64,000 bases of DNA, taken from positions 1 to 64,000 of the forward strand of contig NZ_CP034442.1 in NCBI RefSeq assembly GCF_007475365.1, in the 5' to 3' direction. A program made the translations under genes and the position numbers. Positions 42,703 to 50,857 of the stretch are shown here, piece after piece. Each line of letters begins with the position of its first letter. Positions within the stretch are counted from its first letter, which is position 1. The notes beneath the pieces were generated by a model. That model was not told the origin of the DNA, searched no databases, and saw nothing but the letters and a program-made list of their open reading frames with translations. Origin of the DNA: Streptococcus oralis subsp. dentisani (GTDB lineage: Bacteria > Bacillota > Bacilli > Lactobacillales > Streptococcaceae).

Positions 42703-42737
42703 ACAAAAAAAGCTTCAAACATAAAGCTTTTTTTGTT
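42703..42737. terminator. Bidirectional terminator
   Basis: ACAAAAAAAGCTT / AAGCTTTTTTTGT between converging genes (plus DUF4190-like, minus rsuA). Confidence 0.85.
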
Positions 42738-43463
42738 TTATCGACTTATCTCTAAATAGTTTTTAATAATTTGTAACTCTTTCTGGTTCAAGGGACGGTA
42801 TTGCCCTTCTGCTAGCTCTGAATCTAATGTAAAATCGCCGAACTGGACGCGTTTTAGTGCAGTCACCTTGACACTAACTGATAGAAACATCTTCTTGACC
42901 TGATGAAATTTTCCCTCTGAGATGGTGATAGAGGCACGGCTCTCGGTTGGACTTGCGGACAGAATGTCTAGTTTTGCTGGTTTACAAGTGATCTCATCTA
43001 AAAAGACGATTCCTTCCTTAAACTGCTGGATATGGTCTGACGTGAGCGGTCCGTTTACTACCACTTGATAGGATTTATCGACATGGTACTGGGGATGAAG
43101 GAGTTGAAAACCAAGCGGTCCATTGTCTGTCAAAAGCAGTAGTCCTGTCGTATCGCGGTCTAATCTGCCGACGGCATAGAGACTGTCAGACTGGATGTCA
43201 GGTGGAAGGAGGTCCATAACGGTTGGTAGTTCCTTGTCTTTATTAGCTGTGACGACACCAGCAGGTTTATGAAGCATAAGGTAGGTGTGCTCATAGCCTC
43301 GAATGATACGGCCCTGAAAAAGGAGTTCTTGTAGCCCTGTATCGATATTCTGAGCTAGGGAGCTGGCTGGACAATCGTCCACCAGGATTTCTTTTTTTAA
43401 TAGAGCCTGTTTCATAGCCTTGCGACTGACCTTTTCTTGGGCTAATAATCTATCTAAACGCAT
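42738..43463 (-). CDS. rsuA: 16S rRNA pseudouridine synthase (RsuA family)
   Basis: A 241-residue enzyme with an N-terminal S4 RNA-binding domain (MRLDRLLAQEKVSRKAMKQ) and the catalytic motif GRLDRDTTGLLLLTDNG, in which Asp is the nucleophile. RsuA isomerises U516 of 16S rRNA. No Shine-Dalgarno is visible; an extended -10 TGA-TAAGAT ends eight bases before the ATG, so the leader is nearly absent. Confidence 0.88.
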   Translation of the reverse strand: MRLDRLLAQEKVSRKAMKQALLKKEILVDDCPASSLAQNIDTGLQELLFQGRIIRGYEHTYLMLHKPAGVVTANKDKELPTVMDLLPPDIQSDSLYAVGRLDRDTTGLLLLTDNGPLGFQLLHPQYHVDKSYQVVVNGPLTSDHIQQFKEGIVFLDEITCKPAKLDILSASPTESRASITISEGKFHQVKKMFLSVSVKVTALKRVQFGDFTLDSELAEGQYRPLNQKELQIIKNYLEISR

Positions 43464-43471
43464 ACTAGCTT

Positions 43472-43480
43472 ATCTTATCA
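43472..43480 (-). promoter_or_regulatory. Extended -10 of rsuA
   Basis: TGA-TAAGAT on the minus strand, eight bases before the ATG; -35 weak. Confidence 0.55.
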
Positions 43481-43572
43481 TAAGTCTCTGACTTTGAAAA
43501 GAGTTGCCTTGCTTAGAAAAGGAGAGTGAAAACATTTACACTTAGCTGAACTGTGATTTTTGAATGAGACTG

Positions 43573-43581
43573 TGGTATAAT
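43573..43581 (+). promoter_or_regulatory. Extended -10 promoter of typA
   Basis: TGG-TATAAT at 43573-43581, 40 bases before the start. Confidence 0.65.
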
Positions 43582-43621
43582 TGTTCAGTTAGAAATAAAA
43601 ATTTAAATATTAGAGGAAATC

Positions 43622-45463
43622 ATGACAAAATTAAGAGAAGATATCCGTAACATTGCGATTATCGCCCACGTTGACCACGGTAAAACAACCCTCGTTGACG
43701 AATTATTGAAACAATCAGAAACTCTTGATGCACGTACTGAATTAGCAGAGCGCGCTATGGACTCAAACGATATCGAAAAAGAGCGTGGAATTACCATCCT
43801 TGCTAAAAATACAGCCGTTGCCTACAACGGAACTCGCATCAATATCATGGACACACCAGGACACGCGGACTTCGGTGGAGAAGTTGAGCGTATCATGAAA
43901 ATGGTTGACGGTGTTGTTTTGGTCGTAGATGCCTATGAAGGAACCATGCCCCAAACTCGTTTCGTATTGAAAAAAGCCTTGGAACAAGACCTCGTCCCAA
44001 TCGTGGTTGTCAATAAAATCGATAAACCATCAGCTCGTCCAGCAGAAGTAGTGGATGAAGTATTGGAACTTTTTATTGAGCTTGGTGCAGATGATGACCA
44101 GCTTGACTTCCCAGTGGTGTATGCTTCAGCTATCAACGGAACCTCTTCCTTGTCAGATGATCCAGCTGATCAAGAAAAAACAATGGCACCAATCTTTGAT
44201 ACGATTATCGACCATATCCCAGCTCCAGTCGACAATTCAGATGAGCCTTTGCAGTTCCAAGTTTCACTTTTGGACTACAATGACTTCGTTGGTCGTATCG
44301 GTATCGGTCGTGTCTTCCGTGGTAGTGTAAAAGTTGGGGATCAAGTTACCCTTTCTAAACTAGATGGTACAACGAAGAACTTCCGTGTTACAAAACTCTT
44401 CGGTTTCTTTGGTTTGGAACGTCGTGAAATCCAAGAAGCCAAAGCAGGTGACTTGATTGCCGTTTCCGGTATGGAAGACATCTTTGTCGGTGAAACCATT
44501 ACTCCAACAGACGCTGTTGAACCACTTCCAATCCTTCACATCGATGAACCAACACTTCAAATGACTTTCTTAGTCAACAATTCACCATTTGCTGGTAAAG
44601 AAGGTAAATGGGTGACTTCTCGTAAGGTGGAAGAACGCTTGCAAGCAGAATTGCAAACAGACGTTTCCCTTCGTGTTGACCCAACGGACTCACCAGATAA
44701 ATGGACTGTTTCAGGTCGTGGAGAATTGCACTTGTCAATCCTGATCGAAACCATGCGTCGCGAAGGCTATGAGCTTCAAGTGTCTCGTCCAGAAGTTATC
44801 GTAAAAGAGATTGACGGTGTTAAATGTGAGCCATTTGAACGTGTTCAAATCGATACTCCAGAAGAATACCAAGGTTCTGTTATCCAAAGCCTTTCTGAAC
44901 GTAAGGGTGAAATGTTGGATATGATTTCAACTGGTAATGGTCAAACTCGTTTGGTCTTCCTTGTTCCAGCGCGTGGTTTGATCGGATATTCAACTGAGTT
45001 CTTGTCAATGACTCGTGGTTACGGTATCATGAACCATACCTTCGACCAATACTTGCCACTCATTCCAGGTGAAATCGGTGGACGTCACCGTGGTGCCCTT
45101 GTTTCGATCGATGCTGGTAAGGCTACAACTTATTCAATCATGTCTATCGAAGAACGTGGTACCATCTTTGTCAATCCAGGTACTGAGGTTTACGAAGGAA
45201 TGATCATCGGTGAAAACTCTCGTGAGAATGACTTGACAGTGAATATCACCAAGGCTAAACAAATGACCAACGTCCGTTCAGCTACTAAGGACCAAACAGC
45301 GGTTATCAAGACACCTCGTATCTTGACCCTTGAAGAGTCTCTTGAGTTCTTGAATGACGATGAGTACATGGAAGTAACGCCTGAGTCTATCCGTTTGCGT
45401 AAGCAAATCCTCAACAAGGCAGAGCGCGAGAAAGCCAACAAAAAGAAAAAATCAGCTGAATAA
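43622..45463 (+). CDS. typA: Ribosome-associated GTPase TypA/BipA
   Basis: A 613-residue translational GTPase. G motifs are visible: G1 [11 protein letters not shown]2 RGITI, G3 [12 protein letters not shown]4 NKIDKPSA, G5 near SAINGT; domain II follows, and the C-terminal BipA domain ends in a lysine-rich tail. It binds the ribosome and helps 50S assembly and stress adaptation. AGAGGAAAT precedes the ATG. The small membrane protein gene 19 bases downstream is probably co-transcribed. Confidence 0.97.
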   Translation: MTKLREDIRNIAIIAHVDHGKTTLVDELLKQSETLDARTELAERAMDSNDIEKERGITILAKNTAVAYNGTRINIMDTPGHADFGGEVERIMKMVDGVVLVVDAYEGTMPQTRFVLKKALEQDLVPIVVVNKIDKPSARPAEVVDEVLELFIELGADDDQLDFPVVYASAINGTSSLSDDPADQEKTMAPIFDTIIDHIPAPVDNSDEPLQFQVSLLDYNDFVGRIGIGRVFRGSVKVGDQVTLSKLDGTTKNFRVTKLFGFFGLERREIQEAKAGDLIAVSGMEDIFVGETITPTDAVEPLPILHIDEPTLQMTFLVNNSPFAGKEGKWVTSRKVEERLQAELQTDVSLRVDPTDSPDKWTVSGRGELHLSILIETMRREGYELQVSRPEVIVKEIDGVKCEPFERVQIDTPEEYQGSVIQSLSERKGEMLDMISTGNGQTRLVFLVPARGLIGYSTEFLSMTRGYGIMNHTFDQYLPLIPGEIGGRHRGALVSIDAGKATTYSIMSIEERGTIFVNPGTEVYEGMIIGENSRENDLTVNITKAKQMTNVRSATKDQTAVIKTPRILTLEESLEFLNDDEYMEVTPESIRLRKQILNKAEREKANKKKKSAE

Positions 45464-45482
45464 GAGCTAGAAAGAGATAAAG

Positions 45483-45737
45483 ATGGTCTATTTAATCATA
45501 GGGATACTCTTATTACTACTCTATGTATTTGCGACACCCCAAAGTATCAAAGGAACAGTCAACATCGTTATCTTGGTCTTTGTAGTTGTTGCTCTCTTGA
45601 TTTTGCTGATGTTGTCCATCTTGCAAATCTTCCAATTACCGACAGAATTCTTTGTCACAATCGCCATGCTGGCTCTAGCCTACTTTAGCTTGAGAGACAT
45701 TACGCTCATGCCTGTAAAAAAGGGTAAAAGAAGATAA
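45483..45737 (+). CDS. DUF3165 family small membrane protein
   Basis: An 84-residue protein with three hydrophobic helices and a basic tail (KKGKRR), a streptococcal family usually found directly after typA. Function unknown. AGAGATAAAG lies upstream of the ATG. Confidence 0.75.
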   Translation: MVYLIIGILLLLLYVFATPQSIKGTVNIVILVFVVVALLILLMLSILQIFQLPTEFFVTIAMLALAYFSLRDITLMPVKKGKRR

Positions 45738-45796
45738 TAGAAGAGGCTGGGTAATGACTCAATTTGAGGAGAAAATCTAGCAAATTTTTCCCTGAT

Positions 45797-45844
45797 AAAA
45801 CGCATAATATCAAGGTTTTTGAATGCCTGATATTATGCGTTTTT
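45797..45844. repeat. Palindromic terminator-like repeat, copy 2
   Basis: AAAACGCATAATATCA (45797-45812) / TGATATTATGCGTTTT (45828-45843), the same arms as at 16712-16758, also preceded by a GGCTGG-like sequence (45745). It probably terminates typA-DUF3165. The next 130 bases have no gene. Confidence 0.85.
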
Positions 45845-45979
45845 ATGATTTTTAAAACTTTTTGAGCGACCTATTAGAAAGTGGATACTCTTACAATTAT
45901 TTTGGAAATAATTTAATTTCTGATTTAACGTATATTTTCTCAGAAGGGCTATTATTCCAACTTTTTCAAGGGTAGTCTT

Positions 45980-46056
45980 ATTTTGGACCGAAAGAAAAAG
46001 ATTGAAGAGATCGTCCAAAATGAACTTTTCTTCAATCTGGAGGTTCGTACCTCTTT
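45980..46056 (-). terminator. pbuX terminator with interleaved inverted repeats
   Basis: On the minus strand AGATTGAAGA (46038-46029) pairs with TCTTCAATCT (46008-45999), followed by a T-rich run: the xpt-pbuX terminator. A second perfect pair, ATTTTGGAC (45980-45988) / GTCCAAAAT (46013-46021), is interleaved with it. On the plus strand GAGG/CCTC and T7 end at 46060. Confidence 0.7.
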
Positions 46057-46058
46057 TT

Positions 46059-47321
46059 TTATTTCTTTTTCCGATTTAATACGGCATTGAGTACAATGGC
46101 GAGGAGGCTTGCCACGACGATTCCGTTTGAGAAGAACATTTGGAAGGCTGTTGGCATGCTGACAAAGAGATTACTATTGTTGAGTCCGACACCTGCAGCG
46201 ATGGATACAGCTGCGATAAGGAAGTTGTGTTCATTGTTAGCAAAGTCAACGCGCGCTAGGATTTGCATTCCTTGAAGGGAAACAAAACCAAACATCACCA
46301 GCATGGCACCTCCAAGGACAGGACTTGGAATGATTTGGGCGAGGGCACCAAACTTAGGAAGGAGTCCAAGGAGGATTAGGAAACCAGCTGCGTAGTAGAT
46401 TGGCAGGCGAGTCTTGATACCTGACAATTTAACCAAACCAACGTTTTGTGAAAATCCTGTGTAAGGGAAGGTGTTAAAGATTCCTCCGAGAAGTACGGCC
46501 AGACCTTCTGCGCGGTAACCGTTGCGCAGGCGCGTGCTGTCGATTGGGTCATTGGTAATATCTGACAAGGCCAGATAAACACCAGTTGACTCCACCATGG
46601 AAACTGTTGCGATGATGCACATCATGACAATAGAGGAGATTTCAAAAGTCGGTACACCAAAATAGAGGGGAGTTGGGACATGGACAAGCGGTGCTGCTGC
46701 AACAGGTGAGAAATCTACCAAGCCCATAGTAGCAGCAATGGCAGTTCCAACAACCAGACCAATCAAAATGGAGATAGACTTGATAAATCCTTTGGTAAAG
46801 ATGTTGATCAAGAGGATAATCAGAACAGTGATAGCAGCAAGTAGGAGACTTTGACCAGTTGGCTCTGGAACGTTATTTCCCATATTACCAATAGCGACAG
46901 GAATCAAGGTCAATCCAATTGTGGTAATGACAGAGCCCGTTACGATAGATGGGAAAAGATTGGCAACTTTTGAGAAAATGCCTGAAATCAGAACTACATA
47001 AATCCCAGAAACGATAAGGGCACCAAACATAGCACCGCTACCGTGACTTTGACCAATCATAATCAAAGGAGCGACGGATTGGAAGGCAACTCCGAGAACG
47101 ACTGGTAGTCCAATCCCAAAGTATTTGTTGAGTTGGAGTTGGAGGAAGGTAGCCACCCCACACATGAAGATATCTGTGGAAATTAAGTAGGTCAACTGTT
47201 CAGCTGAATAGCCAAGAGCTGTCGCAATCATAATAGGAACTAGGATAGAGCCTGAGTACATGGCTAGTAAGTGCTGTAAGCCAAGAACGGCTGCTTGCGA
47301 GTGTTTTTCTTGTTTTTGCAT
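46059..47321 (-). CDS. pbuX: Xanthine permease (NCS2 family)
   Basis: A 420-residue permease with about 14 membrane segments, of the nucleobase-cation symport 2 family. The helix motif SVESTGVYLALSDITN-like region (MVESTGVYLALSDI) and the SGIKTRLPIYYAAG segment are typical of xanthine/uric acid permeases. It overlaps xpt by one base. The guanine riboswitch upstream controls both. Confidence 0.92.
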   Translation of the reverse strand: MQKQEKHSQAAVLGLQHLLAMYSGSILVPIMIATALGYSAEQLTYLISTDIFMCGVATFLQLQLNKYFGIGLPVVLGVAFQSVAPLIMIGQSHGSGAMFGALIVSGIYVVLISGIFSKVANLFPSIVTGSVITTIGLTLIPVAIGNMGNNVPEPTGQSLLLAAITVLIILLINIFTKGFIKSISILIGLVVGTAIAATMGLVDFSPVAAAPLVHVPTPLYFGVPTFEISSIVMMCIIATVSMVESTGVYLALSDITNDPIDSTRLRNGYRAEGLAVLLGGIFNTFPYTGFSQNVGLVKLSGIKTRLPIYYAAGFLILLGLLPKFGALAQIIPSPVLGGAMLVMFGFVSLQGMQILARVDFANNEHNFLIAAVSIAAGVGLNNSNLFVSMPTAFQMFFSNGIVVASLLAIVLNAVLNRKKK

Positions 47322-47902
47322 TAGAGATCTGCCTCCTTAAATACGACCTGACCATTTTCAAAACGTTCCAAACGAGCGAGTGATAGAACTGGATAGCCGG
47401 CTTTCTCGAGCAAGTCACGACCATCTTGGAAGGATTTTTCGATAACAATACCGATAGCTTCGATTTTTGCGCCAGCTTGTTCGATGATGTGGATCAAGCC
47501 TTTGGCAGCTTGTCCATTAGCAAGGAAATCGTCAATAATCAAGACCTTGTCCTCTTGTGAGAGGAATTTTCCAGCGATGGAAACCGTGCTGGTCACCTGC
47601 TTGGTAAAGGAGTAGACTTCGGCAGTTAAGATGCCTTCGTTCATGGTGATGTTTTTAGCTTTTTTGGCGAAAATCATGGGAACGTCTAAGGCTTCAGCTG
47701 TAAAAACAGCTGGGACAATGCCTGACGCTTCAATGGTCACGACCTTGGTAATGCCAGCAGAAGCAAATTTTTCCGCAAAAACTTTACCAATCTCTCGCAT
47801 CAAACGATAGTCAACCTGGTGGGTTAAAAAGGAATCTACCTTGAGAATGTTGTCACCCAAGATATGCCCATCCTGAAGGATGCGTTCTTCTAATAATTTC
47901 AT
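47321..47902 (-). CDS. xpt: Xanthine phosphoribosyltransferase
   Basis: A 193-residue PRTase that turns xanthine into XMP. The PRPP loop is [13 protein letters not shown], with the N-terminal [22 protein letters not shown] in shorter form typical of Xpt. First gene of the xpt-pbuX operon, with AGGAGGT upstream and a guanine riboswitch in the leader. Confidence 0.94.
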   Translation of the reverse strand: MKLLEERILQDGHILGDNILKVDSFLTHQVDYRLMREIGKVFAEKFASAGITKVVTIEASGIVPAVFTAEALDVPMIFAKKAKNITMNEGILTAEVYSFTKQVTSTVSIAGKFLSQEDKVLIIDDFLANGQAAKGLIHIIEQAGAKIEAIGIVIEKSFQDGRDLLEKAGYPVLSLARLERFENGQVVFKEADL

Positions 47903-47968
47903 AAGACCTCCTAAAGTCTAAAAGATGCTTCATTTGCTTGTCTAGAGTTTCTAGTATGTAATAGAAAA

Positions 47969-47998
47969 AGGACCTACTTAATTCCCTAAGTAAGTCCC
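47969..47998 (-). terminator. Riboswitch expression-platform terminator
   Basis: On the minus strand GGACTTACTT (near 47997) pairs with AAGTAGGTCC (ending 47970), then T5. A GGTATGG/GCCATGCC hairpin lies between it and the aptamer. Confidence 0.8.
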
Positions 47999-48035
47999 CA
48001 AAATAGGCATGGCAACACCATACCTTCAGCTGACA

Positions 48036-48101
48036 TACTCATTGTTAGGTGTTCCGGCACCTTGTAGAAACGTCGTGCCAATTCACGACATAAACAAGTA
48101 A
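48036..48101 (-). promoter_or_regulatory. Guanine-type purine riboswitch
   Basis: Read on minus: P1 strands TACTTGTT / AACAATGAGTA, P2 CGTGAATTGGCACG, the conserved J2/3 GTTTCTAC and P3 AGGTG-CCGGAA-CACCT. The J3/1 specificity base is C (CTAACAAT), predicting guanine/hypoxanthine rather than adenine. It sits between the promoter and a terminator, so purine binding should switch off xpt-pbuX. Confidence 0.9.
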
Positions 48102-48110
48102 AATGATACT

Positions 48111-48139
48111 ATAATAGAACGTCAAAGCGTTAATGTCAT
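48111..48139 (-). promoter_or_regulatory. Promoter of xpt-pbuX
   Basis: ATGACA (48139-48134), 17-base spacer, TATTAT (48116-48111) on the minus strand, just before the riboswitch. Confidence 0.65.
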
Positions 48140-48209
48140 TATTTTACACTAAATAGCTTTAGAAATCAAATGTTTTGTTAGTGTTTCAATGAAAAAAACG
48201 AACAAAAAA

Positions 48210-48243
48210 GAAACCTACAACGAGCCACAGTATTGTAGGTTTC
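48210..48243. terminator. Terminator of the VOC gene
   Basis: GAAACCTACAA (48210-48220) / TTGTAGGTTTC (48233-48243), with an A run before it that gives a T run on the minus strand. Confidence 0.85.
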
Positions 48244-48250
48244 TATTATT

Positions 48251-48637
48251 TTATTCGCTAAATCTTAAAAAATAGCCATCTGGATCCAAAATCGCAAATT
48301 CATGGGGATATATAAAGCTATCTCCTACTCGAAATTCTCTTTTTGTCAGGGGACGATGGATGGGATAGTTAGCTGCCAGCAGTTTTTGGTGGAGCTGAGG
48401 AACATCCGCAATGCCAAAGGAAATATTGACACCGCGCTCGAAAGGATAGGTCAGCTGAGCTAATTCTTCTGCGCTGCCTTCTTCTAGCATAAGTTGGCAG
48501 TCTTCAAGCGAGAGGAAGAGAAATTTCTCCTCTGGACGCTCGTATTCGACAGAGAATCCTAGCAGGTCGCAGTAGAAGTGGCGTGATTTTTCTATGTCAG
48601 ATACTACAAATTCAGGAATGACAGCTTGATAGTCCAT
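48251..48637 (-). CDS. VOC superfamily protein (glyoxalase/bleomycin-resistance fold)
   Basis: A 128-residue protein with two beta-alpha-beta-beta-beta modules of the vicinal oxygen chelate fold (IPEFVVSDIEKSRHFYCDLLGF; FAILDPDGYFLRFSE). It resembles the bleomycin-binding protein group, which sequesters drug without catalysis, but the family is broad and no substrate can be given. AAGGAGAAA precedes the ATG; exoA ends 11 bases upstream, so both are on one transcript. Confidence 0.8.
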   Translation of the reverse strand: MDYQAVIPEFVVSDIEKSRHFYCDLLGFSVEYERPEEKFLFLSLEDCQLMLEEGSAEELAQLTYPFERGVNISFGIADVPQLHQKLLAANYPIHRPLTKREFRVGDSFIYPHEFAILDPDGYFLRFSE

Positions 48638-48648
48638 TCGTTTTCTCC

Positions 48649-49476
48649 TTAGAGTTCAATCTCCATGACAATGGGTGTGTGGTCTTGGCGCGCACCGGAG
48701 TCAATCATATCAGACTTAGTCACCTTGTCAGCCACTCGGTTGCTGGTCAGCCAGTAGTCGATTCTCCAGCCTGTATTGTTGATTTTAGAAGTCTTGCTGC
48801 GTTGCGCCCACCAAGTGTATTGGTTAGGGATATCGCCGTGCAAGTGGCGGAAGGTGTCGGTAAATCCTGTTGCCAAGAGATTGGTAAATCCAGCACGTTC
48901 CTCGTCGGTAAATCCTGGTGAACGGCGGTTGCTGGCAGGATTTGCAAGGTCGATTTCATTGTGGGCCACGTTGTAGTCACCGGTCGCAAGGACTGGTTTT
49001 TCTTTGTCCAGTTCAGCTAAGTATTCTGCATATTTGACATCCCAGACTTGGCGTTCTTCCAAACGTTTGAGGCCGTCGCCAGCGTTTGGAGTGTAAACTT
49101 GGGTCACGAAAAATTCATCAAATTCTAGAGTGATGATACGACCTTCCAAGTCCATGGTAGAAGGGGCACCGATTTCTGGGAAAGTGACAGTGGGTGTGAG
49201 TTCTTTCTTATAGAGGAACATAGTACCAGCATAGCCTTTACGGGCAGGTTCTTGGGAAGAGCGCCACGTGTTTTCGTAGCCTGGGAAGAGTTCTTCTAAA
49301 ATTTCCAAGTGTTTCTTTGTAGGGCCTTTGGCAGAAAGCTTGGTTTCTTGGATAGCAATGATATCAGCATTTTCAGCGACCAAGGTTTGTAGGACTTCTT
49401 GGGACAATTTGGCACGAGCTGAGTCACTAGTTAGGGCTGCATTGAGGGAATCAATATTCCATGAGATAAGTTTCAT
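48649..49476 (-). CDS. exoA: Exodeoxyribonuclease III family AP endonuclease
   Basis: A 275-residue base-excision repair nuclease. Motifs in order: ISWNIDSLN, IQETKLS (Glu), TGDYNVAHNEID (Asp, Asn), WRIDYWL (Asp) and DHTPIV (His). It cuts at abasic sites. AAAGGTAAC precedes the ATG. Likely first gene of exoA-VOC. Confidence 0.95.
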   Translation of the reverse strand: MKLISWNIDSLNAALTSDSARAKLSQEVLQTLVAENADIIAIQETKLSAKGPTKKHLEILEELFPGYENTWRSSQEPARKGYAGTMFLYKKELTPTVTFPEIGAPSTMDLEGRIITLEFDEFFVTQVYTPNAGDGLKRLEERQVWDVKYAEYLAELDKEKPVLATGDYNVAHNEIDLANPASNRRSPGFTDEERAGFTNLLATGFTDTFRHLHGDIPNQYTWWAQRSKTSKINNTGWRIDYWLTSNRVADKVTKSDMIDSGARQDHTPIVMEIEL

Positions 49477-49509
49477 AAAGTTACCTTTTTCATTCAGATT
49501 ATAGATTTT

Positions 49510-49518
49510 ATTATACCA
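49510..49518 (-). promoter_or_regulatory. Extended -10 promoter of exoA
   Basis: TGG-TATAAT on the minus strand, 33 bases before the ATG. Confidence 0.65.
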
Positions 49519-49547
49519 AAAAAAGGTCTATTTCCCCAACGTATGGT

Positions 49548-49576
49548 TTGAAAAATCACCCTCTTTCGTTTATAAT
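49548..49576 (+). promoter_or_regulatory. Promoter of DUF3290-DUF421
   Basis: TTGAAA (49548-49553), 17-base spacer, TATAAT (49571-49576). Divergent from exoA. Confidence 0.82.
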
Positions 49577-49609
49577 AAAGAATGATTTTATGAAAGGGAG
49601 TGAAAATAA

Positions 49610-50065
49610 ATGAAATTTTACTCATATGACTATGTGCTTAGCCAAATCAGTCAACAAAATGGAATCATGATTGGCTTTGGGATTGTGCTCCTAGCTATCA
49701 CAGGATTTTTTGCTTTTAAGGCTTATCGAGATAAAAAGGGGACTAAGTTTCGGGAATTGGTCATGATTTTGGCCTTGACCTTGGTAGCCATGCTTTTGGT
49801 AACAATCTCAAAATACCAGACCAATCAAGCCTCTAACAATCAATTTCAAACCTCACTTCATTTCATAGAGGTTGTTTCCAAAGACTTGGGGGTGGATAAA
49901 TCAGAAGTTTACGTTAATACTTCAGCTGCCACTGATGGAGCGCTTGTCAAGGTAGGTCCAAATTTCTACCGCGCTATGAACGGGAGCCAACCAGACAAGT
50001 ATCTTTTAGAGAAATTAGAATTGAATCAAACAGACGCTATTGAATTGGTGGAGGTAAACAAATGA
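49610..50065 (+). CDS. DUF3290 family membrane protein
   Basis: A 151-residue protein with two N-terminal membrane helices (about 18-38 and 52-70) and an outside or cytosolic alpha/beta domain. DUF3290 proteins are regularly encoded with DUF421 partners, as here, with a four-base overlap. AAAGGGAGTG precedes the ATG. Function unknown. Confidence 0.8.
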   Translation: MKFYSYDYVLSQISQQNGIMIGFGIVLLAITGFFAFKAYRDKKGTKFRELVMILALTLVAMLLVTISKYQTNQASNNQFQTSLHFIEVVSKDLGVDKSEVYVNTSAATDGALVKVGPNFYRAMNGSQPDKYLLEKLELNQTDAIELVEVNK

Positions 50066-50697
50066 CACTCAACTATATGGAAATTTTAATCAAACTGGCC
50101 TTGGGTCTTTTCTCTCTTGTTTTTGTTATTAATGTGACAGGAAAGGGGAATCTAGCACCTAACTCTGCTACAGACCAAATTCAGAACTATGTTCTTGGTG
50201 GTATCATCGGTGGGGTAATTTACAATAGTTCAATCAGTATCCTGCAATACACAGTGATTTTGATGATGTGGACGATTTTGGTTTTGACCCTAAAGTGGCT
50301 CAATAACAATGTTCGCTTTGTCAAACGCTTGATTGATGGGAAACCAACTCTCCTCATCAAAAATGGGCAGATTGACCCAGAAGCCTGTCGTTCAGTTGGT
50401 TTGTCTGCAGCAGAAGTTGCTCTCAAACTTCGTAGCCAAGGGATTTTCCAGATGAAACAGGTCAAATGCGCTGTGCAGGAGCAAAATGGCCAACTCATCG
50501 TGGTCCAAATAGGAGATGAAAATCCTAAGTATCCAGTTGTGACTGACGGTGTGATCCAAGTCGATGTTTTGGAATCGATTGGTCGTAGCGAAGAGTGGTT
50601 GCTTGATAACCTCAGCAAACAAGGATATGACAATGTGGCCAATATCTTTATCGCTGAGTATGACAAGGGTGTCGTCTCAGTCGTAACCTATGAATAA
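50062..50697 (+). CDS. DUF421 (YetF family) membrane protein
   Basis: A 211-residue protein with three N-terminal membrane helices and a C-terminal alpha/beta domain (PTLLIKNGQIDPEACRSVGLSAAEV), the YetF/DUF421 arrangement. Probably forms a membrane complex with the DUF3290 protein. Related YetF proteins have been linked to spore or membrane stress, but no role is known here. Confidence 0.85.
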   Translation: MTLNYMEILIKLALGLFSLVFVINVTGKGNLAPNSATDQIQNYVLGGIIGGVIYNSSISILQYTVILMMWTILVLTLKWLNNNVRFVKRLIDGKPTLLIKNGQIDPEACRSVGLSAAEVALKLRSQGIFQMKQVKCAVQEQNGQLIVVQIGDENPKYPVVTDGVIQVDVLESIGRSEEWLLDNLSKQGYDNVANIFIAEYDKGVVSVVTYE

Positions 50698-50716
50698 GAA
50701 AAACCTGGGGTCTTGT

Positions 50717-50816
50717 ACTCTTCGAAAATCAAATTCAAACCGCGTCAACGTCGCCTTGCCGTACTCAAGTACAGCCTGCGGCTAGTTTCCTAGTTTGCTC
50801 TTTGATTTTCATTGAG
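50717..50816 (+). repeat. BOX element (boxA-boxC, no boxB)
   Basis: CTCTTCGAAAATC at the left, CGTCGCCTTGCCGTA in the middle (the stretch targeted by the classical BOX-A typing primer) and CCTGCGGCTAG then TTTGATTTTCATTGAG at the right: boxA joined to boxC without a boxB. The ends AAAATCAAA / TTTGATTTT are inverted repeats. It lies between DUF421 and the ABC exporter. Confidence 0.92.
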
Positions 50817-50857
50817 TCTTGGCCTCAGGTTTCCATTTGCAATCAGAAAGGGATTTT

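Noticed and set aside
45833..46018. 61-codon minus-strand frame between DUF3165 and pbuX
   Set aside because: It runs through a terminator palindrome and interleaved repeats, with no ribosome binding site or recognisable product.
50717..50816. Considered a RUP (IS630-related) repeat
   Set aside because: The internal CGTCGCCTTGCCGTA is the classical boxA sequence and the right part is boxC, so it is a BOX element.
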